From Candidatus Zixiibacteriota bacterium (GTDB lineage Bacteria; Zixibacteria; MSB-5A5; RBG-16-43-9), in the NCBI GenBank assembly GCA_029858245.1, contig JAOUFL010000018.1, positions 1-16,902 of the forward strand: a stretch of 16,902 nt of DNA, in the 5' to 3' direction. Every line of letters begins with the position of its first letter. The first letter of the stretch is position 1. Positions 7,495-15,207 of this stretch are shown piece after piece. A model generated the notes under the pieces. That model was not told the DNA's origin and made no database searches. It saw only the letters and a program-made list of their open reading frames with translations. A program made the position numbers and the translations under genes.

Positions 7495-8769
7495 ATGGTT
7501 AGAGACTTAGAAAAAGAGAATCTCCAGTTAAAAAGAGCAGTTGATGAACTCTCTATTCTCAACGAGGTAGCCGCAGCCATCAGCTCGACTCTGGGAGTGG
7601 AGAAGATCACCGAATTGGTTGTAGGTAAATGCACCAAACATATCCGGGCAGAACAGGGAGCGATCTGTCTGGTGAGTGAAGCTGATCAGACTACGCCACT
7701 GAAAACCTTCGTGAGAACCCAGGATACCTCTATCCGGGGTGTTCCCTATCATTTTGGAATAAGCCTCACCGGCTGGATGCTAAAAAATCAAAAGCCCCTT
7801 TTGATCAACGACCTTTCAACAGATGACAGGTTCAAAGGGATAGAAAGGGATTCAGGAAATATACGCTCTCTTTTAGCAGTACCCTTAAAGCTAAAAAACA
7901 AGATGATAGGCGTACTCTGTCTTTTTAACAAAAAGGATAATTCGGATTTCACCTCGGAGGATTTGAGACTTTTAACCATCATCGCAATTCAATCATCCCA
8001 GACCATCGAAAATGCCAGGCTTTATGAGGAGGAGCAAAAACTGTTAATCCTGGAGGATGATTTAAGAACAGCCCGTAATATTCAGCAAGCCCTTCTGCCA
8101 AAGACTAATCCCCATATGGAAGATATGGATATATGTGGCCATTATGTTCCAGCCAGACAGGTAGGAGGGGATTATTACGATTTCATCCAGATAGATGATT
8201 CGCACCTGGGAATTGCCATAGCAGACGTTTCCGGTAAAGGCACATCCGCAGCTTTACTTATGGCTAATCTGCAAGCTACCTTAAGGGGGCAGGCATCTAT
8301 CAACCCCAGCGTGAGAGATACCGTGTCAAAAGTAAATCTTATGATCTCAAGATCTGTGGAGGCAGGAAAATTCATCACCCTCTTCTATGGCATCCTGGAC
8401 AGCAAAAACAAAACCTTTACCTTTACCAATGCCGGGCACAATCACCCCATCCTTCTAAACCGGGATGGAAATATACAAACCCTGGAAAAAGGCGGAACCA
8501 TTCTGGGAATCTTCGGTGATACCCTGTACGAGGAGGGTACAGTCCAGTTAAAGCCCGGGGATTTATTGATTTTATATACCGATGGTATAACCGAGGCGAT
8601 GAACGAAAAAGAGGAACTCTACAAAGAGGAAAGAGTTATAAAGATGTTACAGACCAACAAGGATATATCCGCTGAAAAACTCTCCCGGAAAATCGTCGAG
8701 GATGTCCTCTCCTTTCAGGGTAACTTGCCCCAGGGCGATGATATCACGCTGGTATTGATAAAAACCTGA
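7495..8769 (+). CDS. GAF-domain PP2C-type protein serine phosphatase (RsbU/SpoIIE family)
   Basis: The 424-residue protein is soluble and starts with a short coiled coil (residues 3-20, heptad leucines). A GAF sensor domain follows (about 21-175; AVPLKLKNKMIGVLCLFNK near its end), then a helical linker (ENARLYEEEQKLLILEDDLRTA) and a SpoIIE/PP2C catalytic domain (about 190-424). Metal-binding motifs are present in order: GGDYYD (224-229), ADVSGKG (243-249), TNAGHN (311-316), YTDGITEA (361-368) and QGDDIT (413-418). Family members dephosphorylate an anti-sigma-factor antagonist (STAS protein) in partner-switching signalling, in response to a ligand or protein bound by the GAF domain. No STAS or HPK-type kinase gene is adjacent, so the partner is unknown. 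The ATG at 7495 lacks a Shine-Dalgarno site; an in-frame stop at 7474-7476 limits extension. It may be translated from a leaderless or very short-leader mRNA. Confidence 0.9.
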   Translation: MVRDLEKENLQLKRAVDELSILNEVAAAISSTLGVEKITELVVGKCTKHIRAEQGAICLVSEADQTTPLKTFVRTQDTSIRGVPYHFGISLTGWMLKNQKPLLINDLSTDDRFKGIERDSGNIRSLLAVPLKLKNKMIGVLCLFNKKDNSDFTSEDLRLLTIIAIQSSQTIENARLYEEEQKLLILEDDLRTARNIQQALLPKTNPHMEDMDICGHYVPARQVGGDYYDFIQIDDSHLGIAIADVSGKGTSAALLMANLQATLRGQASINPSVRDTVSKVNLMISRSVEAGKFITLFYGILDSKNKTFTFTNAGHNHPILLNRDGNIQTLEKGGTILGIFGDTLYEEGTVQLKPGDLLILYTDGITEAMNEKEELYKEERVIKMLQTNKDISAEKLSRKIVEDVLSFQGNLPQGDDITLVLIKT

Positions 8770-8898
8770 TTTTTCTATTAGTTTAACACCCCTGCTTCTA
8801 ATCTATTCAATTAATGTTATATTAATCTATCACCTTTGCTCTAAGGAATGGGTAATAATTAGCCTGAACATCTCAGAATTTCTTTTGAAGCAGCTTTT

Positions 8899-9807
8899 TT
8901 AATTCTCTATCTTCTTGATTTTACCCATGGAGGTAATCCTATAATCGACCTCCGGACTTCCCACATAATATACTGACCCCAGACTGGAGACTGTGGCATT
9001 CAGATGATCTTTAACATTGACAGTGGCACTCCCTACACTGCTCAAGCGAATCGTAGCCTCCAGGCTCTTCAGGTTCTTAGCCTGATAATTCCCGGCACTG
9101 CTCAGCGAGATATCCTGATCCTTTACCTGGCCCTCGCTAATTATCATACTTCCTGCGCTGCTGTTGGATAAATCTATGCTCTCGGCTTTAAGTATTTTTA
9201 TACTGCAATCTCCGGCGCTGCTCATCCGCACTCCAAGCGAGTTGACCTCCACCCCTTCCATACTCAGATCACCGGCACTGCTTATACCAACCTCAGCCTC
9301 CCTGGCTTTAACATCTCCCATGCTCACATCCCCGGCACTGCTCATCATAATTTCAAGAAAACCGGTCTCCAGATCCCCCATCTCCAGATAACCAGCACTA
9401 CTGCTGATTATGGTAAACCTCTCGGAGTTTATATCAGGCACCTCAACATCCCCGGCGCTGGAGAGCACAATTCTTTCCAGACCTTTCACCGTGAGATAAT
9501 ATCTGATGGGTTTTTGGGGTCTTAGATCAACCCTTTTCTGATTCTTTATTATCAAGCTCCCGTTATCTAACTCCGTTTCCAGATAGGGCAGAATATTATC
9601 CTCAGCCTCGATCTTTAATTTCTCCACTGTGCCAATCTGGATGTAAAGCCTGCCGATGGTCGCCAGCTCCACCCCGGTAAAACCTTTAACCTGTCGTTCC
9701 TCTGTAACCACTTTTCCCGAGCCGCGCACCTCTTTGGCACCCCAGCATATCTGGGAATTGAAAGCTAAAACCAGAAGTATCCATACGGGAATTAATGATC
9801 TTTTCAT
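8899..9807 (-). CDS. Exported GIN-domain (DUF2807) beta-helix-like protein
   Basis: The 302-residue protein has a signal peptide (hydrophobic residues 5-17, likely cleavage near CWG/A at 21-24), so it is periplasmic or on the outer surface. The rest matches the DUF2807 'putative auto-transporter adhesin head GIN domain' family: an opening GSGKVVTEERQVKGFTGVEL, then SSAG-type turns. SSAG/SSVG motifs start at residues 116, 136, 156, 176, 196, 216, 236 and 256, an exact 20-residue period expected of a parallel beta-helix, with a weaker turn at 274. The conserved turn shows at DNA level as a recurrent CTGCTCAT-type word about every 60 bases. The start is well supported by GGAGGT five bases before the ATG (plus-strand 9813-9818). 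The molecular function of the family is not established. The gene is convergent with the phosphatase gene and lies downstream of the NlpC/P60 gene on the same strand. Confidence 0.85.
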   Translation of the reverse strand: MKRSLIPVWILLVLAFNSQICWGAKEVRGSGKVVTEERQVKGFTGVELATIGRLYIQIGTVEKLKIEAEDNILPYLETELDNGSLIIKNQKRVDLRPQKPIRYYLTVKGLERIVLSSAGDVEVPDINSERFTIISSSAGYLEMGDLETGFLEIMMSSAGDVSMGDVKAREAEVGISSAGDLSMEGVEVNSLGVRMSSAGDCSIKILKAESIDLSNSSAGSMIISEGQVKDQDISLSSAGNYQAKNLKSLEATIRLSSVGSATVNVKDHLNATVSSLGSVYYVGSPEVDYRITSMGKIKKIEN

Positions 9808-10026
9808 GTTGTACCTCCTTTTTTATCCCGCTTAAAAACTATCACTCTTTTTTAGTTATACACCGCGTCAACAAAAAAGTTTCATTTTTTTGATTTTTTC
9901 CTTTGAGTAAATTTCCTCAGAGGTGCTCCCTCAAAATTGCTTAGATTTAAAGATGAATCTTGGTAAGATTTTTTTATTCTTTGAGTTTTTGTCCCACAGA
10001 GGGCAGGATTGAATCTCTTAAGCTTT

Positions 10027-10521
10027 TTATTGTATCACTCTTCTTGCCCCCAGATACCCTCTATCATAATATCTCTCCTTTAAAGAGGAAATTATCACGC
10101 CCCGGGAGGAAGAGGAATGTACGAATTTGTTATCCCCGATGTAGATTCCCACGTGGGAAGGAATTATGCCATCTTCAGAAAAAAAGACTAAATCACCAAA
10201 ATCCAGCTCGTTTTTCTCCACCACTTTTATCAGCCGGTAGAGCTTTTTTGTTTCCGATGGTAGCCTGATGCCGGAATACTGGCGATAGACCTCATATACC
10301 AATCTCGAGCAATCATAACTGGAATAAGGTTGGCCCAGGTATGATTCCATTATGCGGGTCATTTTGGTTTTATCGATTTTACCCGCAGGGGCAGGATTTG
10401 ATGGATACTCGGTGTTATATCTGGGATAAGGAACGCAAAAAACTATCAAAAGAGAAAAAATTATAATCGTCAGGCTTAAGATCTTTCCAGTATTCCTTAT
10501 CTTTCTTCTTCTGGTTGTCAT
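10027..10521 (-). CDS. Membrane-anchored NlpC/P60-family peptidoglycan endopeptidase
   Basis: The 164-residue protein has a basic N-terminus and a single hydrophobic segment (about 13-30), then a compact NlpC/P60 domain (about 50-160). The catalytic Cys71 lies in YDCSRLVYEVY, His123 in SHVGIYIG and the third polar residue is His135 in FVHSSSSRG. The usual DCSGLV motif reads DCSRLV here, an unusual Gly-to-Arg change beside the nucleophile. Family members cut bonds in peptidoglycan stem peptides, often gamma-D-Glu-diamino acid. Cys29 ends the hydrophobic segment, but the preceding Phe makes it a poor lipobox, so an uncleaved anchor is as likely as a lipoprotein. The ATG is 7 bases after the stop of the MFS gene, so the two are probably cotranscribed and perhaps translationally coupled. 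Confidence 0.85.
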   Translation of the reverse strand: MTTRRRKIRNTGKILSLTIIIFSLLIVFCVPYPRYNTEYPSNPAPAGKIDKTKMTRIMESYLGQPYSSYDCSRLVYEVYRQYSGIRLPSETKKLYRLIKVVEKNELDFGDLVFFSEDGIIPSHVGIYIGDNKFVHSSSSRGVIISSLKERYYDRGYLGARRVIQ

Positions 10522-10528
10522 CTCTGAT

Positions 10529-11713
10529 TTATTTTTTCCTGAAAAACCCTGAATAAAAAATCATACCTGCCAGAATTGCCAGAACTGCTCCAAATGAAAA
10601 AGCCACGCCTGCAGAAAAGGTCTGCCAGAGATAACCCAGTATTAAGCTGGCTGGCAAAGTGCAAAGACCCACTGCTCCATGATAGAAACCATAAGCAGTT
10701 CCCCTTTTATCCTCCTCCTTGACTAAATCTGCCACAAAAGCTCGCAGGGCACCATCAGCTAAACCATAGTATAACCCATACAGGGCAAACAGCAGCCAGA
10801 TATGAATTGAACTTGTGGCGAAGGCAAATCCAAAATAGGAAAAACCATAAATGGCAAACCCCATAAGGATAACTTTTCTCCTGCCTATTCTGTCCGATAA
10901 AATCCCTGCCGGGGTGGAGGACAAAGTGTAAACCAGGTTGAAAAGACCCCAGAGCAGAGGGACAAAGACAAGTTTTATTCCCAGACCATTCGCCCTCAGG
11001 AACAGAAAAGCATCGCTGGAATTACCCAGTGTAAAAACAGCTACCACTAATATAAAAAGTTTAAACTTACCGTCAAATGCAAAAGCTTTTTTTGTCTGTG
11101 AGGTCTCTGCTCTTTTTCTTTCTTTTGCTTCTCTAACCCAGAAAAACAGTACTAAAACCGAGAAAAAAGCAGGGATGGAGGCTAAAAGGAACAGATGTCT
11201 GTAATTTTCATTCAATAACGGCAATAAGAGAAAAGCCAGAAGAGGACCGAATATGGCGCCAGCAGAATCCATAGCCCGATGAAGTCCGAAAGAGGTTCCT
11301 CTTTTGGTCTCGGATGAAGATTCGGCTATTAATGCATCCCGGGGTGAGGTGCGCAACCCTTTTCCTACTCTATCTCCGAATCTCAGAAACAGAACCTGCC
11401 AGCCAGAGGTTACCAGTGCCAGAAGAGGTTTACTGAGCGAAGAGAGTGAATAGCCCAGGATCACAACCGGTTTTCTTTTGCCTATCTTGTCCGAGAACCA
11501 GCCGGAAAAGATCTTCAGAAGACTGGCAGTGCTCTCCGCTATACCCTCGATCAATCCCACGAAAACCCTGCTTGCTCCCAGAACATCTGTTAAGAAGACC
11601 GGGAGAAGCGGATAGATCATATCAGAGGAAACATCGGTCAGGAAACTAACCAATCCGAGGAAAAAGATGTTTTTTTTAATACCCCAGAGAAAATCCTGTT
11701 TTTCTCTTTCCAT
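10529..11713 (-). CDS. Major facilitator superfamily transporter, substrate unknown
   Basis: The 394-residue inner-membrane protein has about twelve hydrophobic segments. Motif-A loops lie between segments 2 and 3 (GWFSDKIGKRKPV) and in the second half (GILSDRIGRRKVI), as expected for an MFS permease of normal length. The strongly conserved RVGKGLRTSPRDALIAESS stretch and HRAMDSAGAIFGPLLAF mark a specific MFS subfamily, often annotated only as 'MFS transporter', whose substrate I cannot name. GGGAAG lies four bases before the ATG, and a TTGACC-17-TATACT promoter sits upstream (11760-11788). It is the first gene of a two-gene unit with an NlpC/P60 peptidase. A link to cell-wall fragments, as for AmpG-type permeases, is possible but is inferred only from that neighbour. 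Confidence 0.9.
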   Translation of the reverse strand: MEREKQDFLWGIKKNIFFLGLVSFLTDVSSDMIYPLLPVFLTDVLGASRVFVGLIEGIAESTASLLKIFSGWFSDKIGKRKPVVILGYSLSSLSKPLLALVTSGWQVLFLRFGDRVGKGLRTSPRDALIAESSSETKRGTSFGLHRAMDSAGAIFGPLLAFLLLPLLNENYRHLFLLASIPAFFSVLVLFFWVREAKERKRAETSQTKKAFAFDGKFKLFILVVAVFTLGNSSDAFLFLRANGLGIKLVFVPLLWGLFNLVYTLSSTPAGILSDRIGRRKVILMGFAIYGFSYFGFAFATSSIHIWLLFALYGLYYGLADGALRAFVADLVKEEDKRGTAYGFYHGAVGLCTLPASLILGYLWQTFSAGVAFSFGAVLAILAGMIFYSGFFRKK

Positions 11714-11759
11714 CTTTCTTCCCTTTCAAAACCAAAAGCTAAAACCACATCTTAAAAAC

Positions 11760-11788
11760 AGTATAAACCTATCAGTTTTTTGGGTCAA
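11760..11788 (-). promoter_or_regulatory. Sigma-70-type promoter of the MFS-NlpC/P60 unit
   Basis: On the minus strand TTGACC (plus-strand 11783-11788) is separated by 17 bases from TATACT (11760-11765). Both boxes are one base from consensus and the spacing is optimal. Transcription would begin near 11753, about 40 bases before the MFS start codon. Confidence 0.7.
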
Positions 11789-11955
11789 GTGTTTTGTTCG
11801 TTAAAAACAATCTGGATATTAATCTGTCAGAATTCAAGAAAAAATACTGAAAAAATGCTTCTCACCATGGAAAAAAATGAAACTTTACGGAGGAGAAAGC
11901 AGTATATAAGATTAGCTAGCTGATAGTTTGAAAATATAATGATATAAAAAAGTGA

Positions 11956-11983
11956 TTGACTTTTTTGGATTATTTATTATAAT
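11956..11983 (+). promoter_or_regulatory. Sigma-70-type promoter of the M6 metalloprotease gene
   Basis: TTGACT (11956-11961) is followed after 16 bases by a perfect TATAAT (11978-11983). Transcription would start near 11990, leaving a 5' untranslated leader of about 107 bases before the ATG at 12098. That is long enough to hold post-transcriptional control, but I recognise no known riboswitch. Confidence 0.7.
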
Positions 11984-12097
11984 ATTTAGTGAAGTAAGTT
12001 TTGGGTGTAACAAAACAACGTCCTTATTACTTATTTGCCCCGTAAGATGTTTTGAATTAATTAGCTGCAGAAACCAACCTTATTCAAAGGAGAAGTT

Positions 12098-14080
12098 ATG
12101 AAAAAGCCTGTGTGGTTTATGCTATTTTGTCTCTGCATTATGATGACAGCCCCTCTTACCACTTCTGCCAGTGACCTGCCTCGGGGAGTAATTTATGATG
12201 TTCCCGACGAGATACTGGAAAAGCAGTTTGGGAGAATCCCGGCTTTTCAGCTTACCCCGGAGGACAGCCTGGCAATATCTCAATACCGCTATACCGGAGA
12301 TACCATAAAGATTTTAGTTATTATGGTGCAGTGGTATAACCGGCTCGGTACCTATCCCAAAGAGACCTTTGATAGTATGTTTTTCTCCTGGAACTATTTC
12401 CCAGGTGGATCTATATCCGAATATTTTGACGAGGTTTCCTATAAACAGGTTCACGTTGCCGGACAGATCATAAACTGGTACGATGCTGGAAATTATTGGC
12501 TCTTTAACCCCTATAGCGGTTTTCCTAATATACTGGTGGCACTCGATCCGGTTATTGATTACTCTCAACTCGATGGAAACAACGATGGCAATGTAGATGC
12601 TATATGTTTTCTCCATTCCGGCAATGGCCAGGAAGATTCCGGTAACGAAAATGATATCTGGTCCTTTGCTATGAGCTATTCAAATGGTTTCGGACCTTTC
12701 GATGGAAAATATATAACTCAGTGGTGTACCTCTCCTGAAACTTATCCTATGCGCGATTCACTCTACCCGCCTAATTTTTCCGGTCAGGATACTTTGAACA
12801 GGATCCGGGTTTTCTGTCATGAGCTGACACATAATTTAGGTTTACCCGATATGTACGATTACGACGACAAGCTGCTGATTTCATCTTTCTATACACCGAA
12901 TGACAACAATGACCATCCTGTTTACGACTGGTGTAATATGGGATATGGAGGCTACGGTATATTATCTCTTAAATCTAAAGTTCCATCTCACCTTATCGGG
13001 TGGAACAAAAAGACCATAGGCTGGATTGATCCGGTAATAGTGCCTGCAGGAACACATAACCAGGTGGTGATAAATAATTACGAAACCACCAAAGACAGCT
13101 CGTTGTATCTGATCCCAATAACCCCGAGCGAAGGCGAATACTTCCTCCTGGAATACCGTAATCCCGGTTCCACCGGTATGTTTGACAAGTTCGATTCCGA
13201 TTTCAGCTGCTATTTCTTCCCTTATTTATCCTTTGGGGGAGACCCTCTGGACCGTGGGCTTTTAATTACTCACGTGCATGATTCACTGGGAGCACCGTTC
13301 TGGAGAATTAATAATGGAACTCCAGAACATCCTCATTATACAGTAGCGGTTGAAGATGCAGGTTACAATCCGGCTAAGGATTATACTTATAATCCCGGGG
13401 GAAATGTAAGTGATACTGCCCAATGGTGGTATCCCTACGAGTCCAGAAAAGGGGCTGCCTTTTCCAGTGATGTCCCCGGGCAGGAGTTCTTTGGACCTGC
13501 CACTACCCCCAATAGCGATAGCTACTTTGGACCCACGGGTATAGAGGTCAGGGTGGATTCTATGGTGGGTGATAAATTATATGCATACATTTACTCTCCT
13601 ATTCCCCGCTTCCCGCTTCTTTCTCCTTCGGACAGTGCTTTTGGACCCATAATAATAAATTTCAAGTGGACTGATGCCAATCCCTGGGAGGATTTGAAAT
13701 TCGATCTGTATGTAAGCACCTCTTCTGCTTTTCATCCAGACTCCACTTCTATCCACAGCAATCTTCTGACCCCCCAGTACACCGACTCCCTCCAGATGGG
13801 AAAAAGATACTTCTGGAAGGTGAAGACTCACAATGATTCTGAGGAGAAATGGTCCGAAGAGACCTGGACCTTGGTCACTGCTATGTATGGTGATGTCAAT
13901 GCAGATAATGACTTGAGTACCTCGGATGTTATTTATCTTATCAACCACCTCTTCAAAGGCGGACCTCCTCCGGTCATATATGAATCAGGAGATTGCAACT
14001 GTGATGGTGATCTTACTATCTCTGATGTTATTTATTTGATAAATTACCTCTTCAAAGGCGGACCCGATCCGGGATGTTAA
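12098..14080 (+). CDS. Secreted M6-family metalloprotease with C-terminal type I dockerin
   Basis: The 660-residue protein starts with a signal peptide (hydrophobic residues 6-20, likely cleavage after TSA at 22-24) and a short propeptide. The M6 (immune-inhibitor-A-like) catalytic domain spans about 70-400. The zinc motif is HELTHNLGLPD (His241, Glu242, His245, Asp251), with a Met-turn candidate in WCNMGYG (Met281) and the family's EYFLLEYRN at 347-355. A fibronectin-III-like beta domain follows (about 504-592). The last 65 residues are a dockerin with two calcium loops (DVNADNDLSTSD and DCNCDGDLTISD), each followed by VIYLINxLFKGGP. AGGAG lies five bases before the ATG. The protein should degrade extracellular proteins and may attach through a cohesin, though none is encoded here. 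The gene stands alone between its own promoter and terminator. Confidence 0.92.
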   Translation: MKKPVWFMLFCLCIMMTAPLTTSASDLPRGVIYDVPDEILEKQFGRIPAFQLTPEDSLAISQYRYTGDTIKILVIMVQWYNRLGTYPKETFDSMFFSWNYFPGGSISEYFDEVSYKQVHVAGQIINWYDAGNYWLFNPYSGFPNILVALDPVIDYSQLDGNNDGNVDAICFLHSGNGQEDSGNENDIWSFAMSYSNGFGPFDGKYITQWCTSPETYPMRDSLYPPNFSGQDTLNRIRVFCHELTHNLGLPDMYDYDDKLLISSFYTPNDNNDHPVYDWCNMGYGGYGILSLKSKVPSHLIGWNKKTIGWIDPVIVPAGTHNQVVINNYETTKDSSLYLIPITPSEGEYFLLEYRNPGSTGMFDKFDSDFSCYFFPYLSFGGDPLDRGLLITHVHDSLGAPFWRINNGTPEHPHYTVAVEDAGYNPAKDYTYNPGGNVSDTAQWWYPYESRKGAAFSSDVPGQEFFGPATTPNSDSYFGPTGIEVRVDSMVGDKLYAYIYSPIPRFPLLSPSDSAFGPIIINFKWTDANPWEDLKFDLYVSTSSAFHPDSTSIHSNLLTPQYTDSLQMGKRYFWKVKTHNDSEEKWSEETWTLVTAMYGDVNADNDLSTSDVIYLINHLFKGGPPPVIYESGDCNCDGDLTISDVIYLINYLFKGGPDPGC

Positions 14081-14123
14081 AAAGAAGCCCGGATTAACCG
14101 GATGAGAAGAAAACCCGTTTGCA

Positions 14124-14158
14124 GGGGACAGCTGAATTCAGGCTGTCCCCTTTTTTTT
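14124..14158 (+). terminator. Intrinsic terminator of the M6 protease gene
   Basis: GGGGACAGC (14124-14132) pairs perfectly with GCTGTCCCC (14142-14150), giving a 9-bp GC-rich stem with a 9-base loop, followed directly by eight T (14151-14158). It starts 43 bases after the stop codon. This is the clearest rho-independent terminator in the window. Confidence 0.92.
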
Positions 14159-14484
14159 CTTAACCTGAAAATATTCTGGTGCCCTGTGCTTATGATAAAG
14201 GAGCTTAAGTAAGAGATGCTATAGAAATCTCCCTCAAATCCTCTCGCCCACTTCAACAATAAAACAAAGGGGCATAGGGCGGAGCTACTCCCGGTTTATC
14301 CAAAAAACAACTCGAATCATGAAGAACCCTTTATGGTAATGTTCCTTATTAAAGAGTATTAGGGTCCTCTTATTCAATGGTTACCTGTGAGATTTTACCT
14401 TGACTTTTCCCTTTTATTGGCTACCTTTTTATCGACTTCATTAAAGAGAATATGTTATTCCCTGATCCTTAAAAAGGAGAAAAG
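14159..14484. other. Intergenic stretch upstream of doxX
   Basis: About 325 bases without a credible gene. It contains copy 1 of a long dispersed hairpin repeat (14248-14318) and a weak promoter-like TTGACT at 14400-14405 with no good -10 box at the right distance. Short ATG frames here are not supported by length or composition. Confidence 0.5.
14248..14318 (+). repeat. Dispersed hairpin repeat, copy 1 (left of doxX)
   Basis: This ~71-bp segment runs from CCACTT to CTCGAATC and aligns along its length with 15078-15149. The last part, AAACAACTCGAATC, is identical in both. The G-rich/C-rich centre (GGGCGGAG...CTCCCGG) is a degenerate form of the perfect stem in copy 2. The two copies are in the same orientation, one on each side of the doxX gene. 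Confidence 0.7.
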
Positions 14485-14922
14485 ATGATAAATTTCTTTA
14501 CATTCTTGGACAAATACAGAAATACCGGGCTGTTGATTCTTCGTATAGGAATAGGAGGCATGTTCCTGTTTCACGGTTATCCAAAACTCATTGGTGGGGT
14601 TGAGCAATGGGAAAAGTTGGGGACTGCAATGACCAATCTCGGCATTCACTTTGCGCCAGCCTTTTGGGGATTCATGTCGGCCATTGCAGAGTTCTTCGGG
14701 GGTATTTTTATTATCCTGGGGTTATTTTTCAGACCAGCCTGCATATTTCTCACCATTAACATGATTGTAGCAACCCCTATGCATCTGGGAAGAGGTGATG
14801 GTCTTGCTGGAGCTTCGCATGCTATCGAGGATGGGATAGTTTTCTTAAGTCTGATTCTGATTGGTCCCGGCAATTACAGTCTGGACAAAGTGTTTGAGCC
14901 CAAAAGAAAGCAAAATATTTGA
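14485..14922 (+). CDS. DoxX-family small integral membrane protein
   Basis: The 145-residue protein has about four membrane segments (roughly 14-34, 56-78, 80-98 and 113-130). It matches the DoxX family in its opening LLILRIGIGGMFLFHGYPKL, in AEFFGGIFIILGLFFRPA and in the late SHAIEDGIVFLSLILIG. Length is normal for the family. DoxX proteins are linked to quinone or thiol redox functions in some organisms, but the biochemical role of most members is unknown, so none is assigned. AGGAG lies five bases before the ATG, which fixes the start. The gene stands alone, bracketed by two copies of a dispersed hairpin repeat. No clear intrinsic terminator follows it. Confidence 0.88.
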   Translation: MINFFTFLDKYRNTGLLILRIGIGGMFLFHGYPKLIGGVEQWEKLGTAMTNLGIHFAPAFWGFMSAIAEFFGGIFIILGLFFRPACIFLTINMIVATPMHLGRGDGLAGASHAIEDGIVFLSLILIGPGNYSLDKVFEPKRKQNI

Positions 14923-14980
14923 AGGGTATTTCAGAGTTTCATCATGAGATACTAACGAAAAAGCCTGCGCTGTTAGATAG

Positions 14981-15056
14981 ATTATCCCCTTACCCCAGCA
15001 CATCGCTCACTGTTTATCTTTCGCTAAAAACATAGCTATTAATACTTGGGGATAAT
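14981..15056. repeat. Widely spaced 9-bp inverted repeat downstream of doxX
   Basis: ATTATCCCC (14981-14989) is the exact reverse complement of GGGGATAAT (15048-15056), separated by 58 bases. It lies between the doxX stop and hairpin repeat copy 2. It may be the ends of a decayed small element or a long-range stem in the doxX 3' transcript. Confidence 0.45.
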
Positions 15057-15077
15057 ATTTACTTTCAATTTTATCTG

Positions 15078-15149
15078 CCACTTTGAATATTAGATTTAAG
15101 GGGTATGGGGGAGCATTCCCCCTGATTCCCTTAAGAAACAACTCGAATC
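15078..15149 (+). repeat. Dispersed hairpin repeat, copy 2 (right of doxX)
   Basis: Same orientation as copy 1 and better preserved. Bases 15096-15134 form a two-tier hairpin. The outer stem is TTAAGGG (15096-15102) with CCCTTAA (15128-15134); the inner stem is GGGGGA (15107-15112) with TCCCCC (15117-15122) around GCAT, with short internal loops between. The tail CTCGAATCCCCATGGATT adds a small AATCC/GGATT palindrome. This looks like a non-autonomous palindromic element or a structured RNA. Confidence 0.75.
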
Positions 15150-15207
15150 CCCATGGATTTCTTAAGGTGCTGTCCCTGCTTTTTTGATAACTGTCATTTT
15201 CAATCCG

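Larger units (their letters stand above)
11714..12097. other. 384-bp divergent promoter region
   Basis: This AT-rich region lies between the MFS and M6 protease genes and holds one good promoter for each direction (11760-11788 and 11956-11983). They are about 170 bases apart. In between there is a GGAGGAG word at 11889-11895 without a usable start codon close behind it. The palindromic TAGCTAGCTGA lies near 11913. I see no gene; an unrecognised regulator site is possible. Confidence 0.5.

Noticed and set aside
9164..9391. 75-residue plus-strand frame opposite the GIN gene, rich in SPALL repeats
   Set aside because: The repeats are the reverse reading of the SSAG turns of the real gene.
9956..9975. 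Hairpin AATCTT-GGT-AAGATT followed by seven T, terminator-like on the plus strand
   Set aside because: The stem is only six mostly A/T pairs and no plus-strand gene ends upstream of it. On the minus strand, where the neighbours lie, it has no T-run.
11878..11910. Ten-codon frame with an internal GGAGGA in the divergent region
   Set aside because: It is too short and lacks an RBS at its own start; AT-rich DNA makes such frames common.
11935..11940. A second perfect TATAAT in the divergent region
   Set aside because: No TTGACA-like box lies at a suitable distance, and the TTGACT-16-TATAAT pair just downstream is much better.
14077..14259. 60-residue minus-strand frame across the M6 terminator
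   Set aside because: It runs through the terminator stem and its T-run, and shows no family features.
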